DNA from: JACMLX01 sp040384325
GTDB taxonomy: Bacteria > Gemmatimonadota > Gemmatimonadetes > Gemmatimonadales > Gemmatimonadaceae
DNA length: 64,000 bases
Direction: 5' to 3'
NCBI GenBank assembly: GCA_040384325.1
Contig: JAZKJL010000001.1
Coordinates: forward strand, 62,001-126,000
Of this stretch, positions 28,229-35,875 are shown in pieces; position 1 is the stretch's first letter, and each line of letters opens with the position of its first letter. The position numbers were made by a program, and so were the translations under genes. The notes beneath the pieces are model-generated. The model searched no databases and was not told the origin of the DNA. It was given only the letters and a program-made list of their open reading frames with translations.

Positions 28229-28746
28229 CCCCGTTCCAGCAGGAAGGCCGCGATCGCCTCCTGGTCCGACACCACATCCACCGACCCGGGCTTGAGCCCC
28301 ACGCGCAGCAGCAGGCCGGTGCCGGTGGTGGTGGCGATGACGATCGCGTCGGTTGTCAGGCAGACGATCTCCGCATCGGCGGTCAGCTGACCGGGATGTC
28401 CGCTGAAGTGCATCGCTGCCCCGTCGCGCAACTCCACCCCCAGCGTCTCGGGGTTGGCGACGGTCCAGGTGGCGCCGGTGAAGAGCACGACGTCGTTGCG
28501 GCCAAGCCCGAACTCGCCCGCCGCATCACTCGGCGGCCCGGCCTCGGGATCGACACGAGCGTTGAGGCGGAAGGTCTCGAACGCATCCTCCACGTCGGCC
28601 GCCTCGGTCTCGATGCGTACCGCTTCACCGGTGACGAGATGGATGGTGACGACCATCTCGGTGACGGTGATCCCGTGCCACACGCCGCGCGCCAGCCGAA
28701 GCGCCTCCTGCGTCTCGTCGGTGGCCAGGAACTTGTACTGTCGCAT
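28213..28746 (-). CDS. Unknown protein translationally coupled to mch
   Basis: I do not recognise this 177-residue protein. It has no signal peptide, membrane helix or cysteine cluster. The sequence is acidic with several hydrophobic beta-like strands (VTEMVVTIHLVTGEAVRIE, DVVLFTGATWTVA, EIVCLTTDAIVIATTTGTGLLLRVGL). The start ATG overlaps the stop of mch by one base (TGATG on the minus strand), so it belongs to the last position of the smtA-smtB-mct-mcl-mch operon. This placement makes a role in the pathway, such as chaperone, CoA-ester binding or regulation, worth testing, but nothing in the sequence demonstrates it. Confidence 0.75.
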   Translation of the reverse strand: MRQYKFLATDETQEALRLARGVWHGITVTEMVVTIHLVTGEAVRIETEAADVEDAFETFRLNARVDPEAGPPSDAAGEFGLGRNDVVLFTGATWTVANPETLGVELRDGAAMHFSGHPGQLTADAEIVCLTTDAIVIATTTGTGLLLRVGLKPGSVDVVSDQEAIAAFLLERGYTPT

Positions 28747-29810
28747 CAGCTCCGCCGCGGCATCAGGACGGTGTAGTCGAAGTCGAGCACCACGCTCGGG
28801 TCGTAGGTGCCCGGCGCGATCTGGAAGGGAAAGTCGGCGCAGTTGCGATCCTTCACCGCCACCGTGCGCAGGCGCAAGGCGCCCACGTCCTCACGTCCGG
28901 GAATCTCCATCCGGTCCAGCACTTCCGACCACGCGTAGATGGTATCACCGGCGAAGGTCGGCGCCGTGTGCCGGCCGCCGTTGATGGCTGCAATGCTCAT
29001 CGCGTTCGCCAGGCCATTGAACGACAGTGCGCGCGCGAGGCTGATGATGTAGCCGCCATAGATGATCCGTCGCCCGAAGCGGCCTTCACTCTCGACGTGC
29101 TGGTTGAAGTGCACGCGTGCGGTGTTCTGGAAGAGCCGCGCCGCCAGCATGTGCTCGGCCTCCTCGATCGTCATCCCGTCCACGTGGTCGATGCGCTCGC
29201 CCACCTCGTAGTCGTCCCAGAGGAACGGGCTGCCGGCCAGCTCGGTGTCGTAGCGACCGGGCTCGATGTCGTAGGGCACGAACAGGTCCGAGACGTCCAC
29301 CGCGGCATCGAGTTCCGGGATCACCGGCTCGGGTGCTGGCGCATCCGGATTCTGCTTGCGCACCATCACCCAGCGCACGTAGTCCAGCACCATGTCACCG
29401 ACCTGGTTGACGCCGATCGACCGCACGTACACCACGCCGTTCTTGCCGTCCTTGTTCTCCTTCACGCCGATCACGGTGGACGTGGTCGAGAGGGTGTCGC
29501 CCGGATACACCGGCACGCCGAAGCGCCCGTTCGCATAGCCGAGGTTCGCGATCGCATTCAGGGAGATGTCGGGCACCGTCTTGCCGAAGACGACGTGGAA
29601 GGCGAGCAGGCTGTCCACCGGTGCACCACCCAGCCCCACGTCGGCCGCGAACGGATCGGAGGAGCTGACCGCGAAGCGTCCACCGAACAGCGCGGTGTAC
29701 ACCGCCACCTCACCCTCGGTCACGGTGCGCGGCGTGGCATGCACGATCTCCTGCCCGACCGCGAAGTCCTCGAAGAAGTTGCCCGGGCGTGTCTTCGACT
29801 CAGAACTCAT
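28746..29810 (-). CDS. mch: Mesaconyl-C1-CoA hydratase (beta-methylmalyl-CoA dehydratase)
   Basis: The 354-residue protein has two hot-dog domains of the MaoC type. The start NFFEDFAVGQEIVHATPRT and the core NTARVHFNQHV, followed by RRIIYGGYIISLARALSFNG, match the mesaconyl-C1-CoA hydratase of Chloroflexus as I remember it, including the end VVLDFDYTVLMPRRS. The enzyme reversibly dehydrates beta-methylmalyl-CoA to mesaconyl-C1-CoA in the glyoxylate-assimilation arm of the 3-hydroxypropionate bicycle; close relatives (Mcd) act in the ethylmalonyl-CoA pathway. The ATG at 29810 is inside the end of mcl (11-nt overlap). An upstream in-frame ATG would add 41 residues of unrelated sequence. The neighbours mcl and mct settle the assignment towards the bicycle. 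Confidence 0.92.
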   Translation of the reverse strand: MSSESKTRPGNFFEDFAVGQEIVHATPRTVTEGEVAVYTALFGGRFAVSSSDPFAADVGLGGAPVDSLLAFHVVFGKTVPDISLNAIANLGYANGRFGVPVYPGDTLSTTSTVIGVKENKDGKNGVVYVRSIGVNQVGDMVLDYVRWVMVRKQNPDAPAPEPVIPELDAAVDVSDLFVPYDIEPGRYDTELAGSPFLWDDYEVGERIDHVDGMTIEEAEHMLAARLFQNTARVHFNQHVESEGRFGRRIIYGGYIISLARALSFNGLANAMSIAAINGGRHTAPTFAGDTIYAWSEVLDRMEIPGREDVGALRLRTVAVKDRNCADFPFQIAPGTYDPSVVLDFDYTVLMPRRS

Positions 29811-30843
29811 ATGCCGCCGCCAGTTCCGGATCCTTGCGTGCGACCAGTCGCGCCAGGTCCACGATGACCTTCGCCTGCTTCCAGGTCGCGTCGTCCTGCA
29901 TCTTGCCATCCAGCATCGCCACTCCGCTGCCATCGGGCATCGAGTCGAGGATGCGCTTCGCGAACAGCACTTCCTTCACGTCCGGACTGAACACCCGTCG
30001 CGCGATCGCAATCTGGTTCGGGGCCAGCGACCACGCGCCGGTGCACCCCATGATGAATGCATTGCGGAACTGCGCTTCGCAGCCGGCCTCGTCCTTCAGG
30101 TCGCCGAACGGACCGTAGAAGGCGCGGATGCCGTTCGACACGCAGGCGTCCACCATCTTCGCCACCGTGTAGTGCCACAGGTCCTGCTGCACGAAGGTCC
30201 GCTGCGCGTCAGCAGCGCCCGGGTCCGACAACACGCCGTAGAACGGATGTCCGCCGCCCACGCGGGTGGTCTTCATGCCACGTGAGGCGGCGAGGTCGGC
30301 AGGGCCCAGGCTCATGCCGTGCATGCGCGGGCTGGCGCCGGCGATCTGCTCGACGTTCTTCACCCCCTCCGCCGTCTCGAGCAGGGCGTGAATGAGGATC
30401 GGCTTGGTGACGCCGTATCTCGCCTCGAGCAGCGCCAGGTACTGGTCCACGAAGTGGATGTCCCATGGACCTTCCACCTTCGGAATCATGAACACGTCCA
30501 GCCTGTTGCCGGCCTGTTTCACGATCTGGTCGAGGTCATCCAGAAACCACGGACTGTTCAGGCAATTCACGCGCACCCAGAGTGCCGTGTCGCCGAAGTC
30601 GATGGCGTTGGCGGCCTCGATGAAGCCGGCGCGCGCGGCTTCCTTCGCATCCACGGGGATCGCGTCCTCCAGGTTGCCGCACAAGACGTCCACCTGCTTC
30701 GCCGTCTCCGGCAGCTTGGCGCGGATCTTCTCGAGGTGCGGCGGAAAGAAATGCACCACCCGTTCGGGCCGCACGGGCAATTCGCTCAGCGGTTGCGGGG
30801 CGCCAATGGCAAGCGGCTTGTAGAAGTTGGCCGGCAGCTTCAC
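29800..30843 (-). CDS. mcl: Malyl-CoA/beta-methylmalyl-CoA/citramalyl-CoA lyase
   Basis: The 347-residue protein belongs to the HpcH/HpaI-CitE TIM-barrel group and matches the Chloroflexus trifunctional lyase nearly end to end as I remember it. Examples are NFYKPLAIGAP at the start, VDVLCGNLEDAIP with the Mg2+-binding Glu/Asp, DVFMIPKVEGPWDI, SLGPADLAASRGMKTTRVGG and KMQDDATWKQAKVIVDLARL. It splits malyl-CoA into acetyl-CoA and glyoxylate, condenses glyoxylate with propionyl-CoA to beta-methylmalyl-CoA, and cleaves citramalyl-CoA to acetyl-CoA and pyruvate. It therefore acts in both cycles of the bicycle. It is fourth in the operon, 21 nt after mct and overlapping mch by 11 nt. Confidence 0.93.
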   Translation of the reverse strand: MKLPANFYKPLAIGAPQPLSELPVRPERVVHFFPPHLEKIRAKLPETAKQVDVLCGNLEDAIPVDAKEAARAGFIEAANAIDFGDTALWVRVNCLNSPWFLDDLDQIVKQAGNRLDVFMIPKVEGPWDIHFVDQYLALLEARYGVTKPILIHALLETAEGVKNVEQIAGASPRMHGMSLGPADLAASRGMKTTRVGGGHPFYGVLSDPGAADAQRTFVQQDLWHYTVAKMVDACVSNGIRAFYGPFGDLKDEAGCEAQFRNAFIMGCTGAWSLAPNQIAIARRVFSPDVKEVLFAKRILDSMPDGSGVAMLDGKMQDDATWKQAKVIVDLARLVARKDPELAAAYEF

Positions 30844-30864
30844 GTCACGTTCTCCATGAAAAAG

Positions 30865-32088
30865 TCAGATCACCGGCCCGGCGACGATCCCGTCGTCGTG
30901 CAGTCGGCCCACATCACCTTCGCTCAATCCCAGCACGCCGAGCAGGATCTCGTCGGTGTGCGCGCCGAGCGTCGGCGCAGGCGCCACCGGCACACGCGCC
31001 ACCCGGCTGAAGTCCAGCGGCGAGGCCGCCGCCAGCGTGTCACCCACTGCGGGCTGGTGCAACATCGCGAACATCGGGTTCGCCACCGATAGGTCAAGGT
31101 CTTCGGCAAGCGCCTGCCGCACGGTGCGATACGGGGCCCACGTCACCCGCGCCGCATCCAGCGCCGCGCGCACCTCGCCCATCGTGCGCGCCGCGAACCA
31201 CGGCTCCAGCAGCGACGCGATCTCCTCGCGGGCGCGGAAGCGGTCGCCCTCGTCGCGCAGGTCGAGCTCCGTGCGTGCTGCCAGCGCCGCGATCGCGTCA
31301 CCGATGCCGGTCGCCTTCACCAGCGTGTTCCACTGCATGTCGGTGAGGCCCACCACCATGGCACGTTCACCATCGGCGGTGATGAAGTCGCGGCCGAAGG
31401 CACCGTACAGATAATTGCCGTAGCGTCCGCGATCGCTGTCGTTCACCAGCACCTCGGCCAGCATGCCGAGCGAGCCGAGCATCGCCAGCGCGACGTCCTT
31501 CAACGCGAGCGTCACGAGTTGGCCGGCACCGTGCCGCGCACGATGTCGCTCGGCGGCGAGGATCGCCACCGCCAGCATGTTGCCGGCGATCGCATCCCAG
31601 GCGGGGAAGACGTGGTTGACGGGCTGCACGGAATCGGACGGCCCGGTGATCGATGGAAATCCAATCGCCGGATTGACGGTGTAGTCCACCTCCGATCCAC
31701 CGTCTCGCCGGCCGAGCAGGTTGACCATGATCAGGTCCGCGCGATGCTCGCGCAGCGTGTCGTACGCCAGCCAACCCTTGGCGGGGAAGTTGGTGCTGAA
31801 GATGCCCGCATCCGCGCCAGGTGCGCAGATCAGCCGCGTGAGCAGTTCCTGCCCGCGCGGCGTGCGGAAGTCCACCGCGATCGAGCGCTTGCCCTTGTTC
31901 AAGCCGGTCCAGAACAGGCTCTGCGCACCGTCATTCGTCAGCGGCCATCGACCGTAGTCCAGGCCACCGCCGATCGGGTCGAAGCGGATCACGTCGGCGC
32001 CGAGCTGCGCCAGCGTCATGCCACCCAACGGCGCTGCGACGAACGCCGATCCTTCGATCACACGGAGCCCGTGCAGGATTCCCGTCAT
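30865..32088 (-). CDS. mct: Mesaconyl-CoA C1-C4 CoA-transferase
   Basis: The 407-residue protein is a class III (CaiB/BaiF) CoA-transferase. It differs clearly from the two Smt paralogues upstream and instead follows Chloroflexus Mct: ILHGLRVIEGSAFVAAPLGG, DVIRFDPIGGGLDYGRWP, RRDGGSEVDYTVNP, NDSDRGRYGNYLYGAFGRDF and ILLGVLGLSEGDVGRLHDDG. The likely catalytic aspartate is in VFPAWDAIAGNM. The enzyme moves CoA within one molecule, turning mesaconyl-C1-CoA into mesaconyl-C4-CoA without an external acceptor. It lies 40 nt after smtB and 21 nt before mcl on the minus strand. This reaction is specific to the bicycle, which makes mct a strong marker gene. Confidence 0.92.
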   Translation of the reverse strand: MTGILHGLRVIEGSAFVAAPLGGMTLAQLGADVIRFDPIGGGLDYGRWPLTNDGAQSLFWTGLNKGKRSIAVDFRTPRGQELLTRLICAPGADAGIFSTNFPAKGWLAYDTLREHRADLIMVNLLGRRDGGSEVDYTVNPAIGFPSITGPSDSVQPVNHVFPAWDAIAGNMLAVAILAAERHRARHGAGQLVTLALKDVALAMLGSLGMLAEVLVNDSDRGRYGNYLYGAFGRDFITADGERAMVVGLTDMQWNTLVKATGIGDAIAALAARTELDLRDEGDRFRAREEIASLLEPWFAARTMGEVRAALDAARVTWAPYRTVRQALAEDLDLSVANPMFAMLHQPAVGDTLAAASPLDFSRVARVPVAPAPTLGAHTDEILLGVLGLSEGDVGRLHDDGIVAGPVI

Positions 32089-32128
32089 GCCGAGTTCCGG
32101 TTGAAGGCGACGATTCGCGTAGGCGTGG

Positions 32129-33349
32129 TCAGATGACGCGCTTTCCGCGGAGGTCTGCGATCTGTGCCGCCGTCATGCCCAGCACCTCGGCCAGCACTTC
32201 CTCGGTGTGTTCTCCCAGCTTCGGGCCGAGGCTGCGGATGCTGCCCGGTGTTTCCGACAGAGCAGGCACCGGCGATGGCACGATGATCGACTCGCCGGTG
32301 TCGGGATCGTCGATCGCCACCAGGTTGCGGCGCGCGTGGAACTGGCGGTCGCCAAAGATGTCCTGGATGTTGTTCAGCGGACCGGCAGGCGTGTCGGTGG
32401 CGTAGCAGCGCTCCAGCACCTGTTCGCGTGTCAGCGAGCCGCACCAGTCGCGCACGATCTCGTTCACGTCGTGCCGATGCTCGAGTCGCGTCTTCTGCTC
32501 GCCGTAGGTGCTGGACGCGGCCAGCTCGGGGCGGCCCATCGCCATCGCGAGACGGCGGAACAGCTTGTCGGTGGCGGTGGAGATCGCCACCCACTTGCCG
32601 TCCTTGGTGGCGAAGTGACCGTGCGGGCAGGCGAAATCGTTGTGCGACGAACCCTGACGCTCGCGCACCGTGCCGTACATCGCGAACGCCGGCGCCAGTT
32701 CCTCGGTGCAGCGGAACACCGACTCGTACAGCGCCGCGTCCACGTACTGTCCCTCGCCCGTCAGGTCTCGGTGGCGCAACGCCATCAGCACGCCAAGGCA
32801 GCCGTAGAGCCCCGTCATGTAGTCGCCGAGGGTGGTGGAGCCGGGCGTGACCGGCGTGCCCTTCGGCATGCCCGCCAGGTAGGCGATACCGCCGACCGCA
32901 TGGGCGACACGCGCGAAGCCAGGGCGATCACTGTACGGGCCCGTCTGCCCGTAGCCGGTCACGCGCAGCATGATCAGCCGCGGGTTGATGGCGTGCAGCA
33001 CATCCCAGCCCAGCCCCCACTTCTCGAGCGTGCCGGTGCGGAAGTTCTCGCAGAGCACGTCGGTCTTGGCGATGAGTTCCTTGAACACCTGCACCCCTTC
33101 CGGCTTCCGCAGGTCGAGCGTCACCGAGCGCTTGTTGCGCGACTCGCTCATCCAGACCAGCGTATCACCGCGCTGCGACGGCGTGCCGAAGCGGCGCAGT
33201 GCATCGCCGCCGACGGGATGCTCCACCTTCAACACGTCGGCGCCGAACTCGCCGAGGATGGTGGCGCAGTAGGGCGCCGCAATCACGGTCGCGACATCCA
33301 TCACGCGGATGCCGGCCAGTGGCAGCTCGGCGGATTTCTCGGCGGTCAT
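32129..33349 (-). CDS. smtB: Succinyl-CoA:(S)-malate CoA-transferase, beta subunit
   Basis: The 406-residue class III CoA-transferase contains VIAAPYCATILGEFGADVLK, HPVGGDALRRFGTPSQRGD, the catalytic-Asp region GSTTLGDYMTGLYG, and the end IRSLGPKLGEHTEEVLAEVL. These match SmtB of Chloroflexus as I recall it, and are closer to SmtB than to the neighbouring SmtA. SmtA and SmtB form the enzyme that transfers CoA from succinyl-CoA to malate, giving malyl-CoA for Mcl. It starts 11 nt after the smtA stop. The assignment of alpha versus beta rests on remembered signature segments, not an alignment. Both subunits retain the conserved aspartate. Confidence 0.9.
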   Translation of the reverse strand: MTAEKSAELPLAGIRVMDVATVIAAPYCATILGEFGADVLKVEHPVGGDALRRFGTPSQRGDTLVWMSESRNKRSVTLDLRKPEGVQVFKELIAKTDVLCENFRTGTLEKWGLGWDVLHAINPRLIMLRVTGYGQTGPYSDRPGFARVAHAVGGIAYLAGMPKGTPVTPGSTTLGDYMTGLYGCLGVLMALRHRDLTGEGQYVDAALYESVFRCTEELAPAFAMYGTVRERQGSSHNDFACPHGHFATKDGKWVAISTATDKLFRRLAMAMGRPELAASSTYGEQKTRLEHRHDVNEIVRDWCGSLTREQVLERCYATDTPAGPLNNIQDIFGDRQFHARRNLVAIDDPDTGESIIVPSPVPALSETPGSIRSLGPKLGEHTEEVLAEVLGMTAAQIADLRGKRVI

Positions 33350-33360
33350 GGTGGTCGGCC

Positions 33361-34656
33361 TCAGATGATCTTCTGCTGGCGAAGGCGCTGCAGCTCGGTG
33401 GCGGTCATGCCCAGCAATTCGCGCATCACCTGGTCGGTGGCGTTGCCCAGGGTCGGGCCGAGGTTGTCGATACGCCCAGGTGTCGCGGAGAGCGTCGGCA
33501 CCACACCAGGCACCACCACGTCGCCGAGTTCATCGTCCACGATGTGCGCCAGGTTGCCGCGGGCGATGAAGTGTTCGTCCTCGAAGATGTCGGCGATGCT
33601 GTTCACCTTGCCCACCGGCACTTCCTCATCGAGGCAGAGGCGCAGCACCTCGTCGCGATCGAGCGAGGCGACCCAGTCGATCACGATCGCGTTGACGGTG
33701 TCGCGTGCCGCGAGGCGCTTGCGCTGGTCGCCGTACAATCCCGACGACGACAGTTCGGGCTGGCCCATCGCGACCGAGAGTCGCTCGAACATCTTGTCGG
33801 TGGTGCAGGCGATCGCGATCCACTTGTCGTCGCGGGTGCGGAAGTGGCCGTGCGGTGCGGCCACGAAGCTGCCGGAGCCTTCGCGTTCGCGGATGCGTCC
33901 CGACACGCCGTAGACCGACGCGATCTCCTCCATCATGCGGAAGATCGCCTCGTAGATGCCCACGTCGATGATCTGGCCGCGTCCGGTCTTCTCGCGGTGG
34001 CGCAGCGCGACCATGATGCCGATCGCGCCATAGAGGCTGGCGATGTAGTCGCCGAGCGGCACGGTGCCAGGCAGCACCGGCGTCTCACCAGGGAAGCCGG
34101 CGAGGTAGTTCAGCCCGCCGAATGCCTGCGCGATGTGGGCGAAGCCGGAGCGACGGCGATAGGGGCCGGTCTGCCCGTAGCCCGACACGCGCAGCATCAC
34201 GAGGCGCGGATTGGCACGGCTCAGCGCCTCCCACGTGAGGCCCCATTCCTCCATCGTGCCGGGGCGGAAGTTCTCGATCAGCACGTCGGACTTCTCGACC
34301 AGCCGGAGGAAGAGCTGCACCCCTTCTTCCTGCCGCAGGTCGATGGTCACCGACTTCTTGTTGCGGCTCTCGCTGAGCCACTTGAGCGTGGCATCGGGAC
34401 GACTGGTGGGCGTGCCGAAGCGGCGCATGGGATCCCCGCCGATCGGGTGCTCCACCTTCAGCACCTCGGCCCCGAACTCGCCCATCATCGACGCGGCGTA
34501 GGGGCCGGCGAGGAAGTTGCCGACGTCGATCACGCGGATGCCGGTGAGCGGACGCGGTGCGGCGTGCGGTGCGGCAGTGGAAGGCCCGGCATCGTCTGCC
34601 GCGTGATCACGTGCGCTCAATCGTCTGCCTCGCGGCTCGGGTGGACTTCGAGTCAT
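33361..34656 (-). CDS. smtA: Succinyl-CoA:(S)-malate CoA-transferase, alpha subunit
   Basis: The 431-residue class III CoA-transferase has an N-terminal Pro/Ala-rich extension of about 36 residues, then GIRVIDVGNFLAGPYAASMM, HPIGGDPMRRFGT and LPGTVPLGDYIASLYGAIGI with the catalytic Asp. The block SGYGQTGPYRRRSGFAHIA and the end NLGPTLGNATDQVMRELLGM follow. This matches Chloroflexus SmtA, which also carries a flexible N-terminal extension. With SmtB it makes malyl-CoA from succinyl-CoA and malate. It is the first gene of the leftward operon and is divergent from meh across 86 bp. The ATG at 34656 has no upstream in-frame competitor that keeps a family-like start. Confidence 0.91.
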   Translation of the reverse strand: MTRSPPEPRGRRLSARDHAADDAGPSTAAPHAAPRPLTGIRVIDVGNFLAGPYAASMMGEFGAEVLKVEHPIGGDPMRRFGTPTSRPDATLKWLSESRNKKSVTIDLRQEEGVQLFLRLVEKSDVLIENFRPGTMEEWGLTWEALSRANPRLVMLRVSGYGQTGPYRRRSGFAHIAQAFGGLNYLAGFPGETPVLPGTVPLGDYIASLYGAIGIMVALRHREKTGRGQIIDVGIYEAIFRMMEEIASVYGVSGRIREREGSGSFVAAPHGHFRTRDDKWIAIACTTDKMFERLSVAMGQPELSSSGLYGDQRKRLAARDTVNAIVIDWVASLDRDEVLRLCLDEEVPVGKVNSIADIFEDEHFIARGNLAHIVDDELGDVVVPGVVPTLSATPGRIDNLGPTLGNATDQVMRELLGMTATELQRLRQQKII

Positions 34657-34742
34657 AGTCTAACCCTGTTTCGCGGACCTGCCTCTCCCCGCCGTATCTT
34701 CCGCGGCGCAGCGATGGCATCGAACCGGAACCGACGAACCCG
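34657..34742. promoter_or_regulatory. Divergent promoter region between smtA and meh
   Basis: Only 86 bp separate the start codons of smtA (leftward) and meh (rightward), so the promoters of the whole pathway must lie here or overlap coding sequence. On the plus strand TATCTTCC at 34695-34702 resembles elements found upstream of other genes in this window and may be the meh -10 region. On the minus strand a TTAGACT lies directly before the smtA ATG. No convincing operator dyad is visible. Confidence 0.5.
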
Positions 34743-35588
34743 ATGACTGACAGCGTCCCCGATTTCCGCGAGTGGATTGGCCGCACCGAGACCGTGCACG
34801 ACGGCTTGAGCCCCGAGCAGGCGCGGCGCGTGCAGGCGACACTCGACGACGAGGTAACCGGTGTCGATGCGGGTAGCCCGCTGCCACCACTCTGGCAGTG
34901 GTGCTACTTCCTGCCGCATGCGCGCCAGTCGGCGCTGGACGTGGACGGCCATCCGCAGCGCGGCGGGTTCCTGCCGCCGATTTCGTTTCCCCGTCGCATG
35001 TTCGCGGGCTCACGCATGCAGTTCCATCAGCCGCTCAGGCTGGGGGTACCGGCAGTGCGCGAAGGTGAGATCCGCAACGTGGTGCTGAAGTCGGGGCGCA
35101 GCGGTTCGCTGGCCTTCGTCACGGTGGGGTATCGCTTCGTGCAGGACGGCGTGACCTGCATCGACGAGGAACAGGACATCGTCTATCGCGAACCAGGCGC
35201 GCCTGTGTCCGCGCCGACGATCGCCGAGTTCACGCCGCCGTCCGACGCCTGGACACGCACCATCACGCCCGACGCGCGGCTGCTGTTCCGCTTTTCCGCG
35301 CTCACGTTCAATGCCCACCGCATCCACTACGACCGCCCCTACGCGCGCGACGAGGAGGGGTATCCGGGCCTGGTGGTGCACGGCCCGCTGACGGCGATGT
35401 TGCTGGCCGACCTGGTGCGCCGCCACTCCGAGCGTCGCATCACGACCTTCAGCTTCCGCGGCCTCGCCCCACTCTTCGACCTCGCGCCGTTCCATCTCAC
35501 CGGTCGTCTCGACGGTGGCACCGTTTCTCTCGACGCGCTCGCGCCGGATCTCTCACCGGCGCTGTCTGCGGTCGTGCAGGTCGACTGA
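34743..35588 (+). CDS. meh: Mesaconyl-C4-CoA hydratase (citramalyl-CoA-forming)
   Basis: The 281-residue protein is a HTD2/FAS1-type double hot-dog dehydratase. The N-terminal half has GFLPPISFPRRMFAGSRMQF. The C-terminal half has the catalytic-type segment FRFSALTFNAHRIHYDRPYA followed by EGYPGLVVHGPLTAMLLADL. This arrangement is that of mesaconyl-C4-CoA (itaconyl-/citramalyl-CoA) hydratases. In the bicycle it hydrates mesaconyl-C4-CoA to (S)-citramalyl-CoA, which Mcl then splits. It is transcribed away from smtA, and in Chloroflexus a meh gene also borders the smt genes. Fungal and bacterial 3-hydroxyacyl-ACP dehydratases share the fold, so the specific role depends on the neighbours. Confidence 0.88.
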   Translation: MTDSVPDFREWIGRTETVHDGLSPEQARRVQATLDDEVTGVDAGSPLPPLWQWCYFLPHARQSALDVDGHPQRGGFLPPISFPRRMFAGSRMQFHQPLRLGVPAVREGEIRNVVLKSGRSGSLAFVTVGYRFVQDGVTCIDEEQDIVYREPGAPVSAPTIAEFTPPSDAWTRTITPDARLLFRFSALTFNAHRIHYDRPYARDEEGYPGLVVHGPLTAMLLADLVRRHSERRITTFSFRGLAPLFDLAPFHLTGRLDGGTVSLDALAPDLSPALSAVVQVD

Positions 35589-35608
35589 GCGCAATTGCTG
35601 ACTGCTTC

Positions 35609-35837
35609 ATCGCAGAAGGGAACAGCCGCAGAACTGCACAGCCGCAGAAAGGCAACAGCCGACAAGAACAGCCGCAGAACTGCACAGCCGCAGAGAGGCA
35701 ACAGCCGACAAGATTGGTGGGCAGTTCCAAAGAACTGTCGATCTCGAGGGAGAGCGGAGCTCAGCGACGCGAGACAATCGCCACCGTTTGATGACCTTCT
35801 GCGGCCGTTCCGTTCTGCGGCTGTTCCCTTCTGCGAT
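35609..35837. repeat. 26-bp perfect inverted repeat enclosing 177 bp
   Basis: The arms are 35609-35634 and 35812-35837; they are exact reverse complements. Both contain GCAGAAGGGAACAGCCGCAG. The repeat fills most of the 287-bp gap between the convergent meh and DUF1684 genes. The arms could act as a bidirectional transcription stop or as ends of a small non-autonomous element. No coding sequence lies between them. Confidence 0.75.
35621..35712. repeat. Two tandem copies of a 46-bp unit
   Basis: Copy one is 35621-35666 and copy two 35667-35712, with a single mismatch. Each unit starts AACAGCCGCAGAACTGCACA and is itself made of shorter CAGCCG-containing submotifs (CAGCCGCAGA, CAGCCGACAAG). The first copy overlaps the left arm of the inverted repeat. 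The pattern looks like slipped-strand amplification of a dispersed intergenic element. Confidence 0.78.
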
Positions 35838-35875
35838 CAGCCGTTGCTCTTGCCCGCGCGAACCGGCCGAGCGAG

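Noticed and set aside
32207..34746. Plus-strand open frames of 568 and 515 codons opposite smtB and smtA
   Set aside because: The minus strand carries well-conserved CoA-transferase sequence with the catalytic Asp. The plus frames lack any motif.
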